From: Rotaria macrura
Taxonomy: Eukaryota > Rotifera > Eurotatoria > Philodinida > Philodinidae
DNA length: 64,000 nucleotides
Reading direction: 5' to 3'
NCBI GenBank assembly: GCA_900239685.1
Contig: OENT01000363.1
Coordinates: forward strand, 62,001 to 126,000
Shown here in pieces: positions 26,386 through 40,100 of this stretch (positions are counted from its first letter, which is position 1; every line of letters starts with the position of its first letter). The notes beneath the pieces are model-generated. The model did no database searches and was not told the origin of the DNA. It worked only from the letters and a program-made list of their open reading frames with translations. The position numbers and the translations under genes are program-made.

Positions 26386-29300
26386 TACTTATTTTTCACG
26401 AAAAAAAAAAAAAAAATTTTTTTTTTCTTTCTTTTTCTGTTCTTTTTATTTTGAATGTTATTATTATTATTACTATTATTATTATTATTACTATTACTAT
26501 TACTACTATTACTATTCTTATTGACATTCTCTTTGATTTTATGTACAAAGAGATCAGTTTTTTCGATGAGAAATGAACATTAAAAAAAGAAAGATGAGAA
26601 AAAAAAATTGTATACATATATATATATATATGTGTGTGTATTTATAATAATGTTTGAAGTGTGCAAGACAGACTTTTGTTTTTCTTTCCAATGCATTGAT
26701 CTTGAAAATCATCCTGACAAAACAATATCGAAGGCGATTGTCTACACAAGAATGTTTCGCTACGTTTTTCATGTCAATAATCGTTGCGTTTTTAATAGAA
26801 ATAAAATAAATACTCGTTTATGCATCAAATTACGATAATGAAATCGTTTGAATGCTCGCCGAAAAAGACCTTCTGTTGTTATTATTATTAATAAAAAAAA
26901 AACTTATTTAAAAATCCATAAGGGAATACGAAGAAATTAACAGTAATATTTGTTTTATGGTTTCAGTTTTCTATTTTATTTTTTTTTTTTGGGCAACGAA
27001 CTGTCTAAATTCAATAACGTCTCATACTGAAGCCTTTGATTTAACTTTCGCATGTCATTGAATTATGAATATAGCCAGATCTTTAATTTGCATCATGAAA
27101 ATTTTCAAGTGAAATCGGATACATGCCCTACTGGTGAAGATTTATTGCTGCTTTAATGAAATCTCTTAACTCAAAGTTGGACATTTCGAAACAATTCAAT
27201 ATTTTGACTTTAGTTGATGCATAATGATTGTTTATAGATAAATGATATTGTTCTTGTGACACTCAATGTGTCAAATATGAAACGTTGGGTTTTTGTTAGA
27301 ACGTATTCAAATGAAAGTTCTTTTTTACTCGAAACTATGTTGTTGTAATAACAAAACTGTTTATTAAAGTTAAACATGCATGATCTTTATTTTAATAATT
27401 TCAATTTAAATAATATCTAAAATGAAGTTTGTCGTTATCTAAATGGTTTCTTCTTCTTTTTTTTTTGTAGAACTACAAAAATATAATAATACTACTGAAT
27501 GATTATATAAATGTGTAGATTTTATGATAGTTCTTGTCGTAGATGATACTTGAAAAATATTGATAACTCTGATAAGATAAATTGTAAATATCATAAATGT
27601 TTCTCTTTTCTCAACTAGTCGTATTTGGTTTTATAACCTAAATTTAAGTCATCATAATCAAAATATTTGTTTGAAAGTTTTCTCTTTCAAATTAAAATTG
27701 ACTGATCGTTCTACTATTGTTTTGTTTTTCTTATACAAAGAATATTAAAAATCCAGTATATGAATCAATTATTTGTTTGAGTTGTAAGATTGCATACAAG
27801 ATGTAACCATAGATACATTTTTTCTATTGTCATAGTAGAACGAACGACAAGAAAATTATTTAAAAGAGAGAAAGTCTCATCAATTATTATTGTTTTGTTC
27901 GAACGACAAGGCGTATTGCATTGAATCTATGTGTTCAATATATTTGTTAATTATCATGTTGAACTTCCATGGACTAATGTCAAAAACAATTTTTATCTAA
28001 GAGAGAGATAATGGATCGATACATAATTGTTGACTTAGTCTTTATTATTAGATTTTGATTTATAGCATATTATTTAGAATTCAATGATCAACGAGAAACT
28101 ATAAAAAATTCAATAAAATAATAGTCGAATTGAACTGACAGAGATTTACTAATGTTCTATGTAATTGAAATATCAATTCATTTACATATAAGATTATTAG
28201 TAATTTATGTATCGAATATTAACTTGTAATCTCTTAAGCATATGACTCGAATACGAAATCAGAAAAATCGAATAGACTACAAGGAACTAAATAAAATTCA
28301 TTCAAAACAATATTATCATTATTGAATAAAAGTATGATTGATGGATTACTGATAAAATAAATCAATCTATCGATTGCCTAGAAAAATATTCCTATTTCTT
28401 TTTCAACATCTATTATTTGATACTATGTTTCGTTATCGTATCATATGTTGTTTTTGTTTTCTTTCTTGCTCGATTAATGAAATAATCTTCTAAGTATAAA
28501 TGTTTGTCTGTACAATAAAGATTAAATTTCTTTATTATTACACGAGTAAAACCAAGGAAAATATAATAGTTTCGAGAATAAATCTATAATACAATGTTCA
28601 AACATGATTTCATATAATTGATTGAATAGTCTTCAAAACAAAAGATTGATGAATACAATATCATAAAGATCGAGACAAGTTTCAAAATGTTCATCCTCGA
28701 TTTACTATCTTCAGTACAATACAATACAATAACTCGTATTGACACGATCTATTCGAATCGATGCAAACAGATCGGATCTATTTCATTCTTTCAACTTTTC
28801 GATCAACATGTCACTTATGTTTTATTTATCGTTGTCGGCTTTGTATATGTGTTATGATCACTCTTAACGAGAGCCTACCGAACATATACTAGCATAAGTA
28901 GGATGAATTTTAAAACGTATATCAAATGAAAAGCATTTATCTTTCTATTGATTTCTTTTGTATGAATAAATTTTATATTCAAATAAATTTCATTTCTTTT
29001 GAGCCGATCATTAAATCAAACGGTTGATTAGATACTTAAAACTGAAAGAATTAGTAATAATAGTAATCATATTACACCAATACTCCAATAAAATTCATTG
29101 AACAAGAAACACATACATTGAACTTCTCTATCGATTCATTGTAAAACGTTAGTTCTTATTTCGCTTGCGGCAAATGAATAGTAATGATGTAGTCGACTAT
29201 ATCCGCATTTTTAATTTTACCGATGACCCTGAGGTCAGAATAGCATAACTTTTTCTTTTTACGTAATCCGCTCTTATTGATGAATAGAATAAGTATGTTT

Positions 29301-30008
29301 CATTCAATTAGAGTTAGTTTTGAAAATGATTGAATCATAATGTCAATACATTTCCATAGAATTAGTTAATTTATTTCTGATCTCAATGAATGAACAAAAC
29401 ATTCAACATTTGTATGTCAAGCATATATTAAAAAAAGAATCGACTGTATGTAACATCTCCTAGTGATTTGATATTTATTCATGTGTCGAATAGACAAATG
29501 AAATGTGCTTATTCATCTTTGTTATCGAATGAACTTTGCGTAATGATTGTAATGTTCAAATTGAATTTAGATTTTATTTAGAATATCTTAATCGTTTTAA
29601 ACCAGATCGGAAATTCTTCTTTTTGCTCTTTCGGTAGATTTTTCTTTTACATTCTCCCGTTAGTTTGATCGGTCATCTTTTGTATTCTCTCACTTTTTCT
29701 TCTTTCGTTCAATAGCATAAGAGAACACACATACGTTCGGTCACAATATCGATCGAAAGTGTATTTCAGTTGACCGTAGTGCATACATACATTTTTCTTT
29801 TTCCTTTTTTTTGTCATATTGAAGAAAAACATCATATACAAGTGACCTTGACAAGCGACAAGATCACTCTTTTCTATACTTATTCATAATCAATTATGAT
29901 AATGATTGACAAACATCATCAGTACGTACATATATTTTTATCTTATTGATATCGAAAAATATCTAGTTTTTTTCTCGTGATATTTTAGTCTTAATTAGTT
30001 GAATAGAA
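26386..30008. other. 3' flank of IF gene and intergenic spacer
   Basis: Just after the IF stop lie an A/T homopolymer block (26400-26430) and a degenerate TTA/CTA repeat (26458-26520), then (TA)n(TG)n at 26615-26640, probably within or just past the 3' UTR. AATAAA hexamers occur near 26800-26812. Beyond this the DNA is AT-rich with no recognised gene. Confidence 0.6.
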
Positions 30009-30320
30009 ATGGGTACATGTTATGGTAAACGATCAGCTTGCTACGATCTAAATCAATCACGTCGTACAGTAAAGAAAAATGAAAAATGTGAATTGAAACT
30101 ACCTGAAACACCGGCTACATTGCGTCGTTTTAGTAGTTTACGACATAGTGTCAAGTCATTTTCATCGATGGCACATCACCGACGAAGTTTACGTTATAAA
30201 CCACTAACGATTATTTCGAGTCCTAATAAATATAGAACTTTTGGTGGTGATCATAGCAGTACAAGAAAAAAACATTGGTGCATCATACATTATAACCATC
30301 CGAAAGAAGCACTTGTATAA
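30009..30320 (+). CDS. Small basic hypothetical protein with possible N-terminal acylation signal
   Basis: Single-exon frame of 103 residues, not recognised. It starts MGTCYGKRSACYDL: Gly2 with a nearby Cys4 is the pattern of N-myristoylated and palmitoylated membrane-anchored proteins. The rest is Arg/Lys/Ser-rich (RRFSSLRHSVKSFSS, HHRRSLRYKPL), with several R-x-x-S and R-R-S-L sites that basophilic kinases would accept. Codon choice (CGT, CGA, TCA, ACA) resembles the neighbouring genes, which favours a real coding region. A stop TAA follows the Val at 30318-30320. There could be a further upstream exon. Function unknown; reality of the gene moderate. Confidence 0.45.
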   Translation: MGTCYGKRSACYDLNQSRRTVKKNEKCELKLPETPATLRRFSSLRHSVKSFSSMAHHRRSLRYKPLTIISSPNKYRTFGGDHSSTRKKHWCIIHYNHPKEALV

Positions 30321-31016
30321 TGATGAGAGAAGATTATGTTCTGATTTGTACACTATAATCTTTTGAAGGGTATATCTCTACAGTACAGGTGTAGTTTTAT
30401 TTTAACTTTAAGAGTATTATAACATGCATCTGTTGTGTTTCTTTTTCTTTTTTTGGATTTTGCGATCGGTTTTTTTTTTGATCTTGTTTGGTTTTTGTAC
30501 CGATATTAAAGTATTTGTTCATCCAGATAGATAAGAAAGAAGGTATATCATCATTAACTGTTGAATTATTTTTACTTGAATTAGCAAAAAAAAGAAAGAA
30601 AGAAGACAAAAAAAAAGAAAAGGAGAAAATTGAACACAAGAAATCTTTTTTTAGAAAACAAAAAATTATCAAGAAAAGATTAAAAATGAAAAAATGTACG
30701 AAGATAAAAGGTTCTCTTACATATAAAGCAAGAAAATGAAGATAAAGAAAGATAAATGCGTTTGAATGGTCGAAAAGATTTAAATTAAGGACGGTATTTT
30801 GAGAAAATAATAATAAAGGATTAAAGAATAAAATTTTTCTTTCCTCTTAGAATAATGAAGAGGAACGATATAGTTTAATCCTTTCGCGAATAAATGTGTC
30901 GATTAAAAAACAACGAAACGTTTTTTTATTTAAAAGAAGAATATTAACTTCTTCTTTTATTTTTCTGTTCTATAATTAAGGAATGCCAATGAAGATAGTT
31001 AATCTCAGTCGTCTTT
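30321..31016. other. Convergent spacer, low complexity
   Basis: Between the small plus-strand gene and the 3' end of the RhoGAP-START gene. It includes a purine/pyrimidine-skewed region (30430-30740) whose plus frame gives an 83-residue Lys-rich peptide, more likely low-complexity DNA than a gene. AATAAA-like hexamers occur near 30808-30832. Confidence 0.5.
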
Positions 31017-34000
31017 TTATACTTTAACTATTTTTGAGTTTGTGAACGTATCTCGTAATGATATAAGATTATGTGCTAATAGACAACCAAAAACATTTTC
31101 ATACCATTGAGATGATCGTCCACTAAAACAAAATTAAATTCTACAAAAAGAAAAACAAACATTTCAAACAATACTTTACCTAAAATCAACAGAGGCTACT
31201 TGAATAACGGTCGTATGACCAGGCTGAGTCGTTGATGGTGTTATATAATAATGCATATCTTTCGTTATTCCAATACTACCCGGTAAGAAATGATTTTGTA
31301 AATGATCAATTGATACAGCACTAATCAACATGGCATTGGCATCAGGTATTGAACGTGATGCAATTTTTTTTGAAAAACTAAATTAATTAATATTTAGTTT
31401 TAAAGTTAATCTATGAAAATTTTCAATTACCGAAATTCACAAAACGAACGAACGGGTACAAGATCAAGAAAATTAAGTACATATTGCACGATTTCTTTGT
31501 CATCATCAATTTTTTCAACTGTTCGACTTTCGGCAAAATGATTATCCCATAAATAACGTTCGTGTAATATTCTTTGACTAACTTGTTTAACATTGGTATT
31601 CGGTATATCAATCGAACATTTCCATATTGGTAAATTAATTTCATCATTATCACAATTTATTGTCGATGGTTTATGTATAGATACATGAACACCATCGATA
31701 TTTGTTTGTACATTTTTAAATTTTGTATTTGATAAACACTAGAAAACAAAAAATGAAATGAATTTATGTATGAATAATTCCTTTGTTTTTTCTTTTTTTA
31801 CTTGTAGAAATTGTTCACTATCTTTTGCAATATATTTTTTAATATGAAATTCACCATTACAAGCATTACGAACAAGATCATCGAGACGTTTCGTTTTTCT
31901 AGTTGTCGGTAGTTTAATTTCATCTGTAATTGAACTTGGCACCTATATTTACAATTAATAAATTAGATTTAATGACAAGTTATCACATACTCGACAAAGT
32001 AAATCAACATTAAGTATCATTGTCATCAAGCAAAGCTCAAGTGTTAAACGTTCACTTTCTTGTTGTATGGCATCTAATTTATCTTTTTTCCATTTCCACC
32101 AAAGAACTTTCGATGATGTATTATGCATATCATGATAAGATTGAAAAACTGATGGTACAAATATACGTGCTAAACTTCGACAAGTTGTCTTTTATGAAGA
32201 AGCAACGAGAAATTAAAAAACAAACAAACAATAAATCGATTCTGTAGCAAAAAAAAACTTTATTATAGATCTATTTTACCTGACTATTACCAGATCGTAT
32301 TGAAACATCAAGTAAAAATCGAAGTATAGTTTCAAGTACATCACGAGTTTCATCTGGTAGCAATAGAAAAGCATAGCGTATTGCTAATAGTTGTTCTTCT
32401 TGTGTGACACCTAGAAATTTAGTAATTTAATTGCTTTTCTTTGAACAGAAGTAATAAAAAACTTTACATTTAAGTAGATCACATAATAAACGTGTAATTG
32501 CTGGTGGCATGAGACATTCAGGTAATTCACGAAAATATTGACGAATAACATCGGCAACAACAAATGGTTGATATTCATCAAATTTAATTGCTTCTATTGA
32601 TTCTCCATGAAATTCATTTGTTGTTTCAATCTGTGAGCGTAAACGATCGATTTTCGACTTAACACCAGGCTTACGAAATAATCCTTCACATTTGCCTGCA
32701 TTCATACGTACATATTGTAATGCATTAGTGATAGCTACTGGAAGAATCTGTCCAGTTGTTTGTTGATATACACGTAAAGGAACACCAAACACACGTTTTC
32801 CTTTCCATGTTATTGATTTCGGTAGTTTATTTAATTTTGCCAAAGTTCTAATTAAATCAATTACAATCACAATAACTGATGTATCCGTACGCACACACAC
32901 TTACATAGTTTCATGATTATGCATACTATCATGAGTACAATTTTGTTGAGTTAATTTTAATAATTTTGACAATGCTAAAATAAATTGAATGAAATGAAAG
33001 AGCATTAAATAATATATATAAATAGTTATATAGTAATTTTTCCATCAACCTGTTTCTCTTAAACGGTTAATATCATTCGATAGCAATAAATGAATATTTA
33101 TTTCATTTGTATTGGTACGCATCGTTATAACTTCGTTTGATTGAAGATTTGTCTGATCAGTTTCTTCTCTAAAATAATATATAGATATATATATATATAC
33201 ATAAATACATATATATATACATGTATACTTCTATGATATACATTCATGGCGACATATCGATATTCAACGAAACCAGCAGGTTCACTGAATGGATTAACAT
33301 CGATTATGTGTATATGTAGGGGTGTGCGTGAGCGAACGATAGGGCGTATATAGTATATATGGTTGTATGAGTCTCGAGGCTCGAAATTGATTTATGTATG
33401 GATAGGGGAGGATAAAGAGAAAGAGAGAGAGAGACATACACACACACACATACAGAATAAGAGGGTAAGAAGCGATGACGAATAGCTTGATGCATATTCT
33501 TCATCCTTATATATGAGAAAAAAGGAAATGAACATAGATCAATAACTTAACTATTTTGTATTTTTCTTTTCTTTTCGATTTTCTCATGATTTTTTTATTT
33601 AAAACAGAAAATCTATTTAAATAATACATTGACCTTGTTTGTTCATACACACATAAATTCATAGGATGAAGAAGAAAAAAAAAGTCCGTAAATTGCTAAC
33701 AGATATTTGTATGAGAAAAACGATACGTATGTCTTTATGTCTTTTGAAAAAAAAATAGTTGAAGGATTTCTTAACAATAGAGAACAAATGAAGAGCATCG
33801 AATCTTTCATGGAGTATTATTGTATTAAGCAAACAGAAAAAAAAAAAGAAAATTTCAAACTAATTCAATTGTACCAGAAACAAAAAGTAATCTTCGCTAC
33901 CTCCTTTTTTGTATTCTTACAGTTATATGATTACAATGCTAGAATGTTAGTACTCATGAATGTTCGCAAAAGTTATAAGAGCGCAAGAGAAAATTTGTTC

Positions 34001-37000
34001 CATCATTCTATACGATTGACGACAGATCATTATGATGCAACAATTGCGTATGCATGCCGATCGACTCAAAGACGTCAGCAGTACCGGGAAAGGGAGAAAC
34101 ATAGAGGTCCACTAATCGTTATAGATATATATATATATGTTTGTATGTATGTGTGTGTGTATGTGTGTGTGTACACATTCGCATGCGTGCGCGGGCGCCA
34201 AGTTTTATCAGACTGTACCGTCTTATGTCGTCGTCTGCAGCAGATTACCTTCGAACTCGATATTGTCGACTTACACAGCAGTAACAATGGAGGAAGATTA
34301 TACTGATTGGTGTGCAAAGAAGAATGCGTATATAGTAGTTATACAACTTGTTTAGTTAGAGTATTCAATAAGTAGACGTTTTTATTCTTTTTTTTTTTTC
34401 TTCTTTCCATCATCACTGACATTATTCAACATACGACATAGGAGAATTCGAACAAGTTCAATGAGAATGCCTACTTCTTTTTTTTTTCCTCATACATACA
34501 TTTTACTCAATAGATGTAATAACATGTGTGATTGAACTCATTTATTGTCTATGGAGTATGAGAGAGAGAGAGGGGCAAGGAAAGAAAAACAATTATAGAA
34601 ACATGTGTCAAATATTCTCATATGTATATATTAAATCTTTCGATGAAGAATTTTTTTTTTTTGAAATACATCAATATATGATGAAATAGAAGTGACGAAG
34701 CTTTTGATATAGACTTTATAATACTTATCATATCTTTCGATAGATATGGCTTAATTCATGTGTAAAAAGAAGGTTAATCAAGCAAATTCTACTAAAGTTC
34801 ATAACAACAATACATAGGTATATTCACAATCAATGAATTGCTTCGACCGATAAATACAAAATTTGAAAAGAAAAAAATGAAATCGAAATTTCACACACGA
34901 CAGTTGTTTTGTTCTTAAGTACTTTTACTTCTTTTCTAAATTATTTTCTAGTAATTCATAAAAAAAAAGTTTACCTGCTGATGGTCCAACACTCTTCGAT
35001 AGTGTTGCTGATGGATACAGACGATCGAGAATTATTAAGACGTGCGATTGCTGCCAGTGTGTGCGTGAATAATGGTTTAATGAAAAATTCTTTTCTAATT
35101 ATTAACAGATAAATATGTATTTAAAAACGTTTTATTTTATTTGGATATAACTTTTCGCTAACAATTTTATATGAACAATGAATGAATGTGATAGATCGGA
35201 TGGCGCATACTTAGACTTTTCATCTTCGTATATCCCCGTTTCTGAGACGTTTTTCTGTCTCCGTCTCTCTCTCTCTCTTTCCGTTTCTTACTTCTTTTTT
35301 TTCTTGCTCTCTTATATTCTCGGTTCATGAATACGGAAAGAGTCAAGTGGCTACTGCCACTAGTACTACGACGACGACGACGACGACAACAACAACAGTC
35401 ATAATAAGTTAGCATGATCAACCAAAAAAAAAACAGATTCTCTCGAGAAATTGAGCGCGTCTCGAATGCAAATGATTATATGTATATAGACCAAGTTAGT
35501 TTCATCTTCCGAATAAACTCAATCGACTCGTTCGGAAGGATAAGTAATGTCATATAAAAGAAGATAAAAAAAAAACGGATGTTTGACAACAATCATCTCT
35601 CAATCGCTCAACACACATAGACACATAATATTTGTAGCACATCAATTCTGTTAGATAGATAAGAAGAGAAATGATAAATTGATGAAAACTTACCGATCAT
35701 TGATTTGTGGACTAGCAGCAAGGCCAGAATCGTCACTTGGATATATATTTGCTTGTTGAATAAGATTTCTTAAATCATCTAGTTTTGATTCAGTACTTTC
35801 TTGATCATTATCATCGAGTAAGATTTGTGAACACGATGATAAACGTCGTTCATCATTATCATTACTATTATTTACTTGTTGAACATTTTCACCTTCCATT
35901 TCAAGACGTGATAGAATAAGATCAATATCATTATTGAAACGAATTAATTCTCTTAATACATTATCTTCATCAGCATATAAGTTAAATCTTGAGCTATCAG
36001 CTGACATATTATCATAGATACTTCGATTTTTGCGTCGTGATTTTCTTATGGATTCACATGAATGATCACGATGAAGTAATGAACGTGGTGTTGCACCATT
36101 GCGTCCCAATACAGAATTAGTCGATGGTGATAATGAACGTTTTCTTGAAGAAGATAAATTCGATTGAACACTTGTTTTATTACAAACATCATTATAATAT
36201 TCATTTAATACTTGAGCTTTATCAAGAAGCCTTCGTAGTAAACTTTGTGTTGAATATGCTGAAAGATTCGTTGTCACCGAAGATAGATCTCTTGATACGA
36301 AACTTTTCGGTGTTGCACTTTGTAAATCATCATCATTTTGACGTTCAATATCAACCGATACCGATTTATTATTGTTTATTATTGATTTATTTCTTTTTTG
36401 TCTATCATTGTCATCATCATTGATCGATGATGCTGCTTCGATATCTGTAAATGAATATGAATCAATACCATTGTTTAAACCACGAATACCATATGGAATC
36501 GAATTAATACGTGTTGTTATATTGTCATGTCGATTAAGCAAAAGTGGAATCGATTGTGAATTACGCATTGGATGATGAGCGTAATTTTTAACAAACGATT
36601 CATTTGTATATTGACATTGTGATGATGGAGTAATATTTGAATTTCGTTCGTCATTATCATTGAATAATCGGTCCGTTTCAATTATAGAATGACCATTTGA
36701 AACGGCTGATGTTGATGAAGTTGCAGCAGTTGTAGCGGCTGCTGCCAATTGTTGTTTACGAGCAGCACTTTGTCGTTTTTGAGCTAAATGAAGAAAAAAA
36801 TAAATAAATATGAATCGATTAACTTAATTCTCTTTTTTTGTTTGATAAATATCCTATTTGTAATTTAAGAATTAATTTTGAAATGTATCATTTTTTCAAA
36901 TCTATTTTCAAACCTTTGAAATATTGAATCCGTTTGAGAAAACTATTTGGCACATCGGATTTTGTATCGTCCGTAGTTGTTACTCCATTCTCGCATTGTA

Positions 37001-37163
37001 TGTATTTATTTATATGTTGAGATTTTTGTCGTGTACGTGAGCAATTACAACAAGATGTTAATAATGAGTTCGTTTTATGTTTATTATTGATTATTGCTTG
37101 TGATGATGAGCGTGTACATTTGATTGAACCAAAAAAGCTTTTATTCATAGAATTTGATGTCAT
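31017..37163 (-). CDS. RhoGAP-START protein of the DLC1/STARD13/STARD8 family
   Basis: GTPase-activating protein expected to turn off Rho at adhesions; the START domain binds lipid or protein ligands. Thirteen in-phase exons give 1054 aa: 36914-37163, 35694-36783, 34975-35094, 33229-33284, 33050-33166, 32905-32974, 32468-32847, 32280-32410, 31991-32188, 31802-31942, 31431-31738, 31180-31377, 31017-31122. The first ~530 residues are disordered, Ser/Asn-rich. Then come LRETALSKLLKLTQQN (pre-GAP helix of DLC proteins) and the RhoGAP domain from VFGVPL (~587) with arginine finger R626 in EGLFRKPG and QYFRELPECLM. START spans ~830-1054 (LPIWKCSIDIP, HERYLWDNHF, QYVLN, SQWYENVFGCLLA). The family's N-terminal SAM domain was not seen. 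Exons 7-13 are secure; exons 3-5 rest on phase, splice signals and weaker similarity, and the upstream exons could in principle be a separate gene. Confidence 0.85.
33285..34974. other. Long intron of the RhoGAP-START gene with microsatellites
   Basis: About 1.7 kb. Contains (GA)n/(CA)n runs near 33418-33453 and a (TA)n(TG)n region at 34125-34175. Plus-strand frames at 33707-34306 and minus frames at 33304-33504 and 34075-34317 translate these repeats and A-rich DNA and are not supported as genes. Confidence 0.6.
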
Positions 37164-40100
37164 GGCCAAAACGAAAATGATTTAGATGCGAGTATATATA
37201 TATATTTATATTTATATATAAAGGGAGAGATTCGAACGTGACCCTTATGGCAAGTTATTATGCAAGCTGATGCCAAGTTACATTGTACAGCATAAAGATC
37301 TGAAAAACAGACGATAAAATAAAGAACGAGAATGAATGAATGAATGAATGAACGTTTAGGACAATTATTAAAGTTTTAACGACCGGCCACCCATTTTTCT
37401 ACGAACGTATCAGCATAAGACAAGTGCTATTATGAATATTTAGAAAGATGTTGGCGATGACGACAAAAAAAAATAGAATAAGAATGTCACAAAATTTTTT
37501 CGCCTCATGTCTTCTCGACCGATCAGTATTTTACTTCATGTCGTTCGCTACTTAGTTGAAAGGAGAAAAAAAAATCCATTAAAGCAAAGAAAAAATGTGA
37601 AAAGAGATTTATTTTCTCTGCAAATCTTACCATAACAAGATTGATAAGAACGAACCAGTTGTGCCCGCAGAATCCTGGGAGTAGTTTCACAGAAGAAAGA
37701 CAGTTCATTCTATCATAGGTTTTTTTATTCATATATGCACGCACTACCTGAAGTAATCAATGGTATTTTCTCTCTCGTTCGATCTCTTCTATTCATTCTT
37801 TTCTTTTTTTTATTTTATGGGAACCAACGAACAAAGAAAGAATAAAATGAGATGTGCATAGAATGAAAATATGAATGACATTGAACGACAATTTAAAAAG
37901 ATGGCATGAATAGAATTTTGTTTAAATTCTCAATCTTTACCTAATCGAACAGCTTTCTCTTTTTGTTTGTCTTGTTTTCTTTTTTCAAGTCTTTCTTAAT
38001 GAAAAATGTTCTTCAACAAAAGAAAACTTTTTTAAGCGTCTGCTATCAACACACACATACACATCTATGTATATAGAAAGGCGACGAACCGAGATCAGTT
38101 GCAAGGCTTCATCAATTGAAAAGGTTTCATCAGAGGCGTTCTATGAATGCCAATACCTCTCTCACACACATACTCTCTCTCTATGTATACATCGAACGTG
38201 TCATATGTCTGTAAATTTCTTTATCGACCGACAACCGGCAGAATCGTATTTATGTATACGTAGTTCTCATCGAGTAACAAGAGTCATCGTCATCGTTTTT
38301 AGTCTATACGTGTCTCTTGTTACCATGTCCATCTCGTTACTTGTGTGTCTAGCCTTATGTATAAATGAATGCGTTCAAACGACTAACTTAAAAATGTCAC
38401 AGCTGCCACCCACATACAGGCACTCGAGATGATGAACTAAAGTAAAACGAATGAACGATTCTTTACTTGCCTGTTTTTTTCTTCTTCTTTTGTTAGGGCA
38501 ACTGGCAATTTGTATTGATGCAATCGCCTAATTTTGTTTTTTTCCTCTATATGAATATTTGAAGATGATTACCATAAACGAAAACATCTGTTATCTTTCT
38601 CGTGCCGCTTTTAATAGTTCTAGTTATCGACGGAGGTCAATGTATCTCCCAATTGAGTTATCGATCAAATATTTTGTCTCGCGAATATCTCAATAGACAT
38701 TACAGAATACATGACATTACATCTTACCCAACTAATTAACTTTAAAAGGCTTACATGGATACAATGTATAAGAGCACTGCAATTAAATAAGCTTCAAAAG
38801 GAAAGAATAAGAAATATATAAAGTAAAGAAGAAAAGAAATACATGTAACACACAGCACGGTATTAATTGAATCACTTAGTCCTTTTTATAACAATGGTGT
38901 CCCTTAATCTAGTACATGCTAATAATAATAATCATCATCGTCATCGTATTGATGAAAAGAAGAGGGGTAGAATTCTTTTTCTCTTTCGCATGCATTCAAA
39001 ATCAAAGAAATCAAATCGAAGTCGTCCATACTATTAAACAAGTGTTGTTTATCAGACAGTAACTCGATCATTCACACGCATACAAACGTACATACACACA
39101 CACACATATACAAATCAAGATTAGAGATCATTAAATATGAACGCGCCTGTTCTCTATAGACACACACACACACATACAGATATTACACAATCGATGACAT
39201 ACGTTAACTCTATCTGCTCATCATCAAACAAGAGAGTCAGAGAAAAATACTTAATATCTTTTATGTATAATAAAAAAAAAGAAAACGACAGGAAAAGGAA
39301 GACAATGAGCTCCTCAATGTGTGAACATAGGCGAAAGCATACTTATTCTTTGTTTTCGTTGTTATATGCTAATAATGATATTCGTGCATAATCCATTGAA
39401 GGAAGACGAGTGTACACTGCAAACATCTATGTACAATGTTTCATGTTCTTGTTCGTCTTCAATGTTTTTTTTTTGTCCTCTTGATAAGGATTAGTTGAAG
39501 TAGTAGTTGAGAATACATATGTAAAATTTCTTGTCGTATTAAAGAAAAAAAAAGGCGATTAACTTTGTTTTCTCTTCCTCTTTGTTTGATTGCTGTTATG
39601 TTTTTTTTTCTTTTGCCGGTACTTCTTTTCGCTTCATTAAAGCGACAATGAAAGAACATTAGTAGTGCAGAAAAGGTTTTCAAATACATACTTACCAACT
39701 GTAAAATTTATTTACGTATTTGTATTCTTTTCGATTTCTAAGGAAATGAACTAATTCAAAATGATGATGTAAAATGAATGAATAGATGCAGAAGAAAGAT
39801 GCCAAGAGCTGAAATGATGACAAAAGAATCTGCTCTACTTATTCAGGTATTTTGTTTATTGAAGCTAATAAATATTTACTCTTAGAAAAGAATAGGACGA
39901 CAATGATAGAGTATTGAAATTTGGTCTTTCATTATTGAGCAAACGTAAAACGTATTGATCGATGATCGTCAATGTCGACAAGAAAGAAAGGAACCAAATG
40001 ACAGCCATACTAAGACGATTTATCATGTACACATATATACAAGAGAAATAAGAGAGCCTCAATGAGAGAGTCGATAGAATAATTTGTCGTTTTTATTCTA

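Noticed and set aside
30488..30739. 83-residue Lys-rich plus-strand frame
   Set aside because: Composition follows A-rich purine DNA; no domain and no coding-like codon use.
33707..34306. 199-codon plus-strand frame inside the RhoGAP-START gene
   Set aside because: It runs through A-tracts and a (TG)n microsatellite, lacks domains and lies within a long intron of the opposite-strand gene.
37164..37169. TTG-initiated extension of the RhoGAP-START gene by two codons
   Set aside because: A non-ATG start has no support; the ATG at 37163 is in frame immediately after it.
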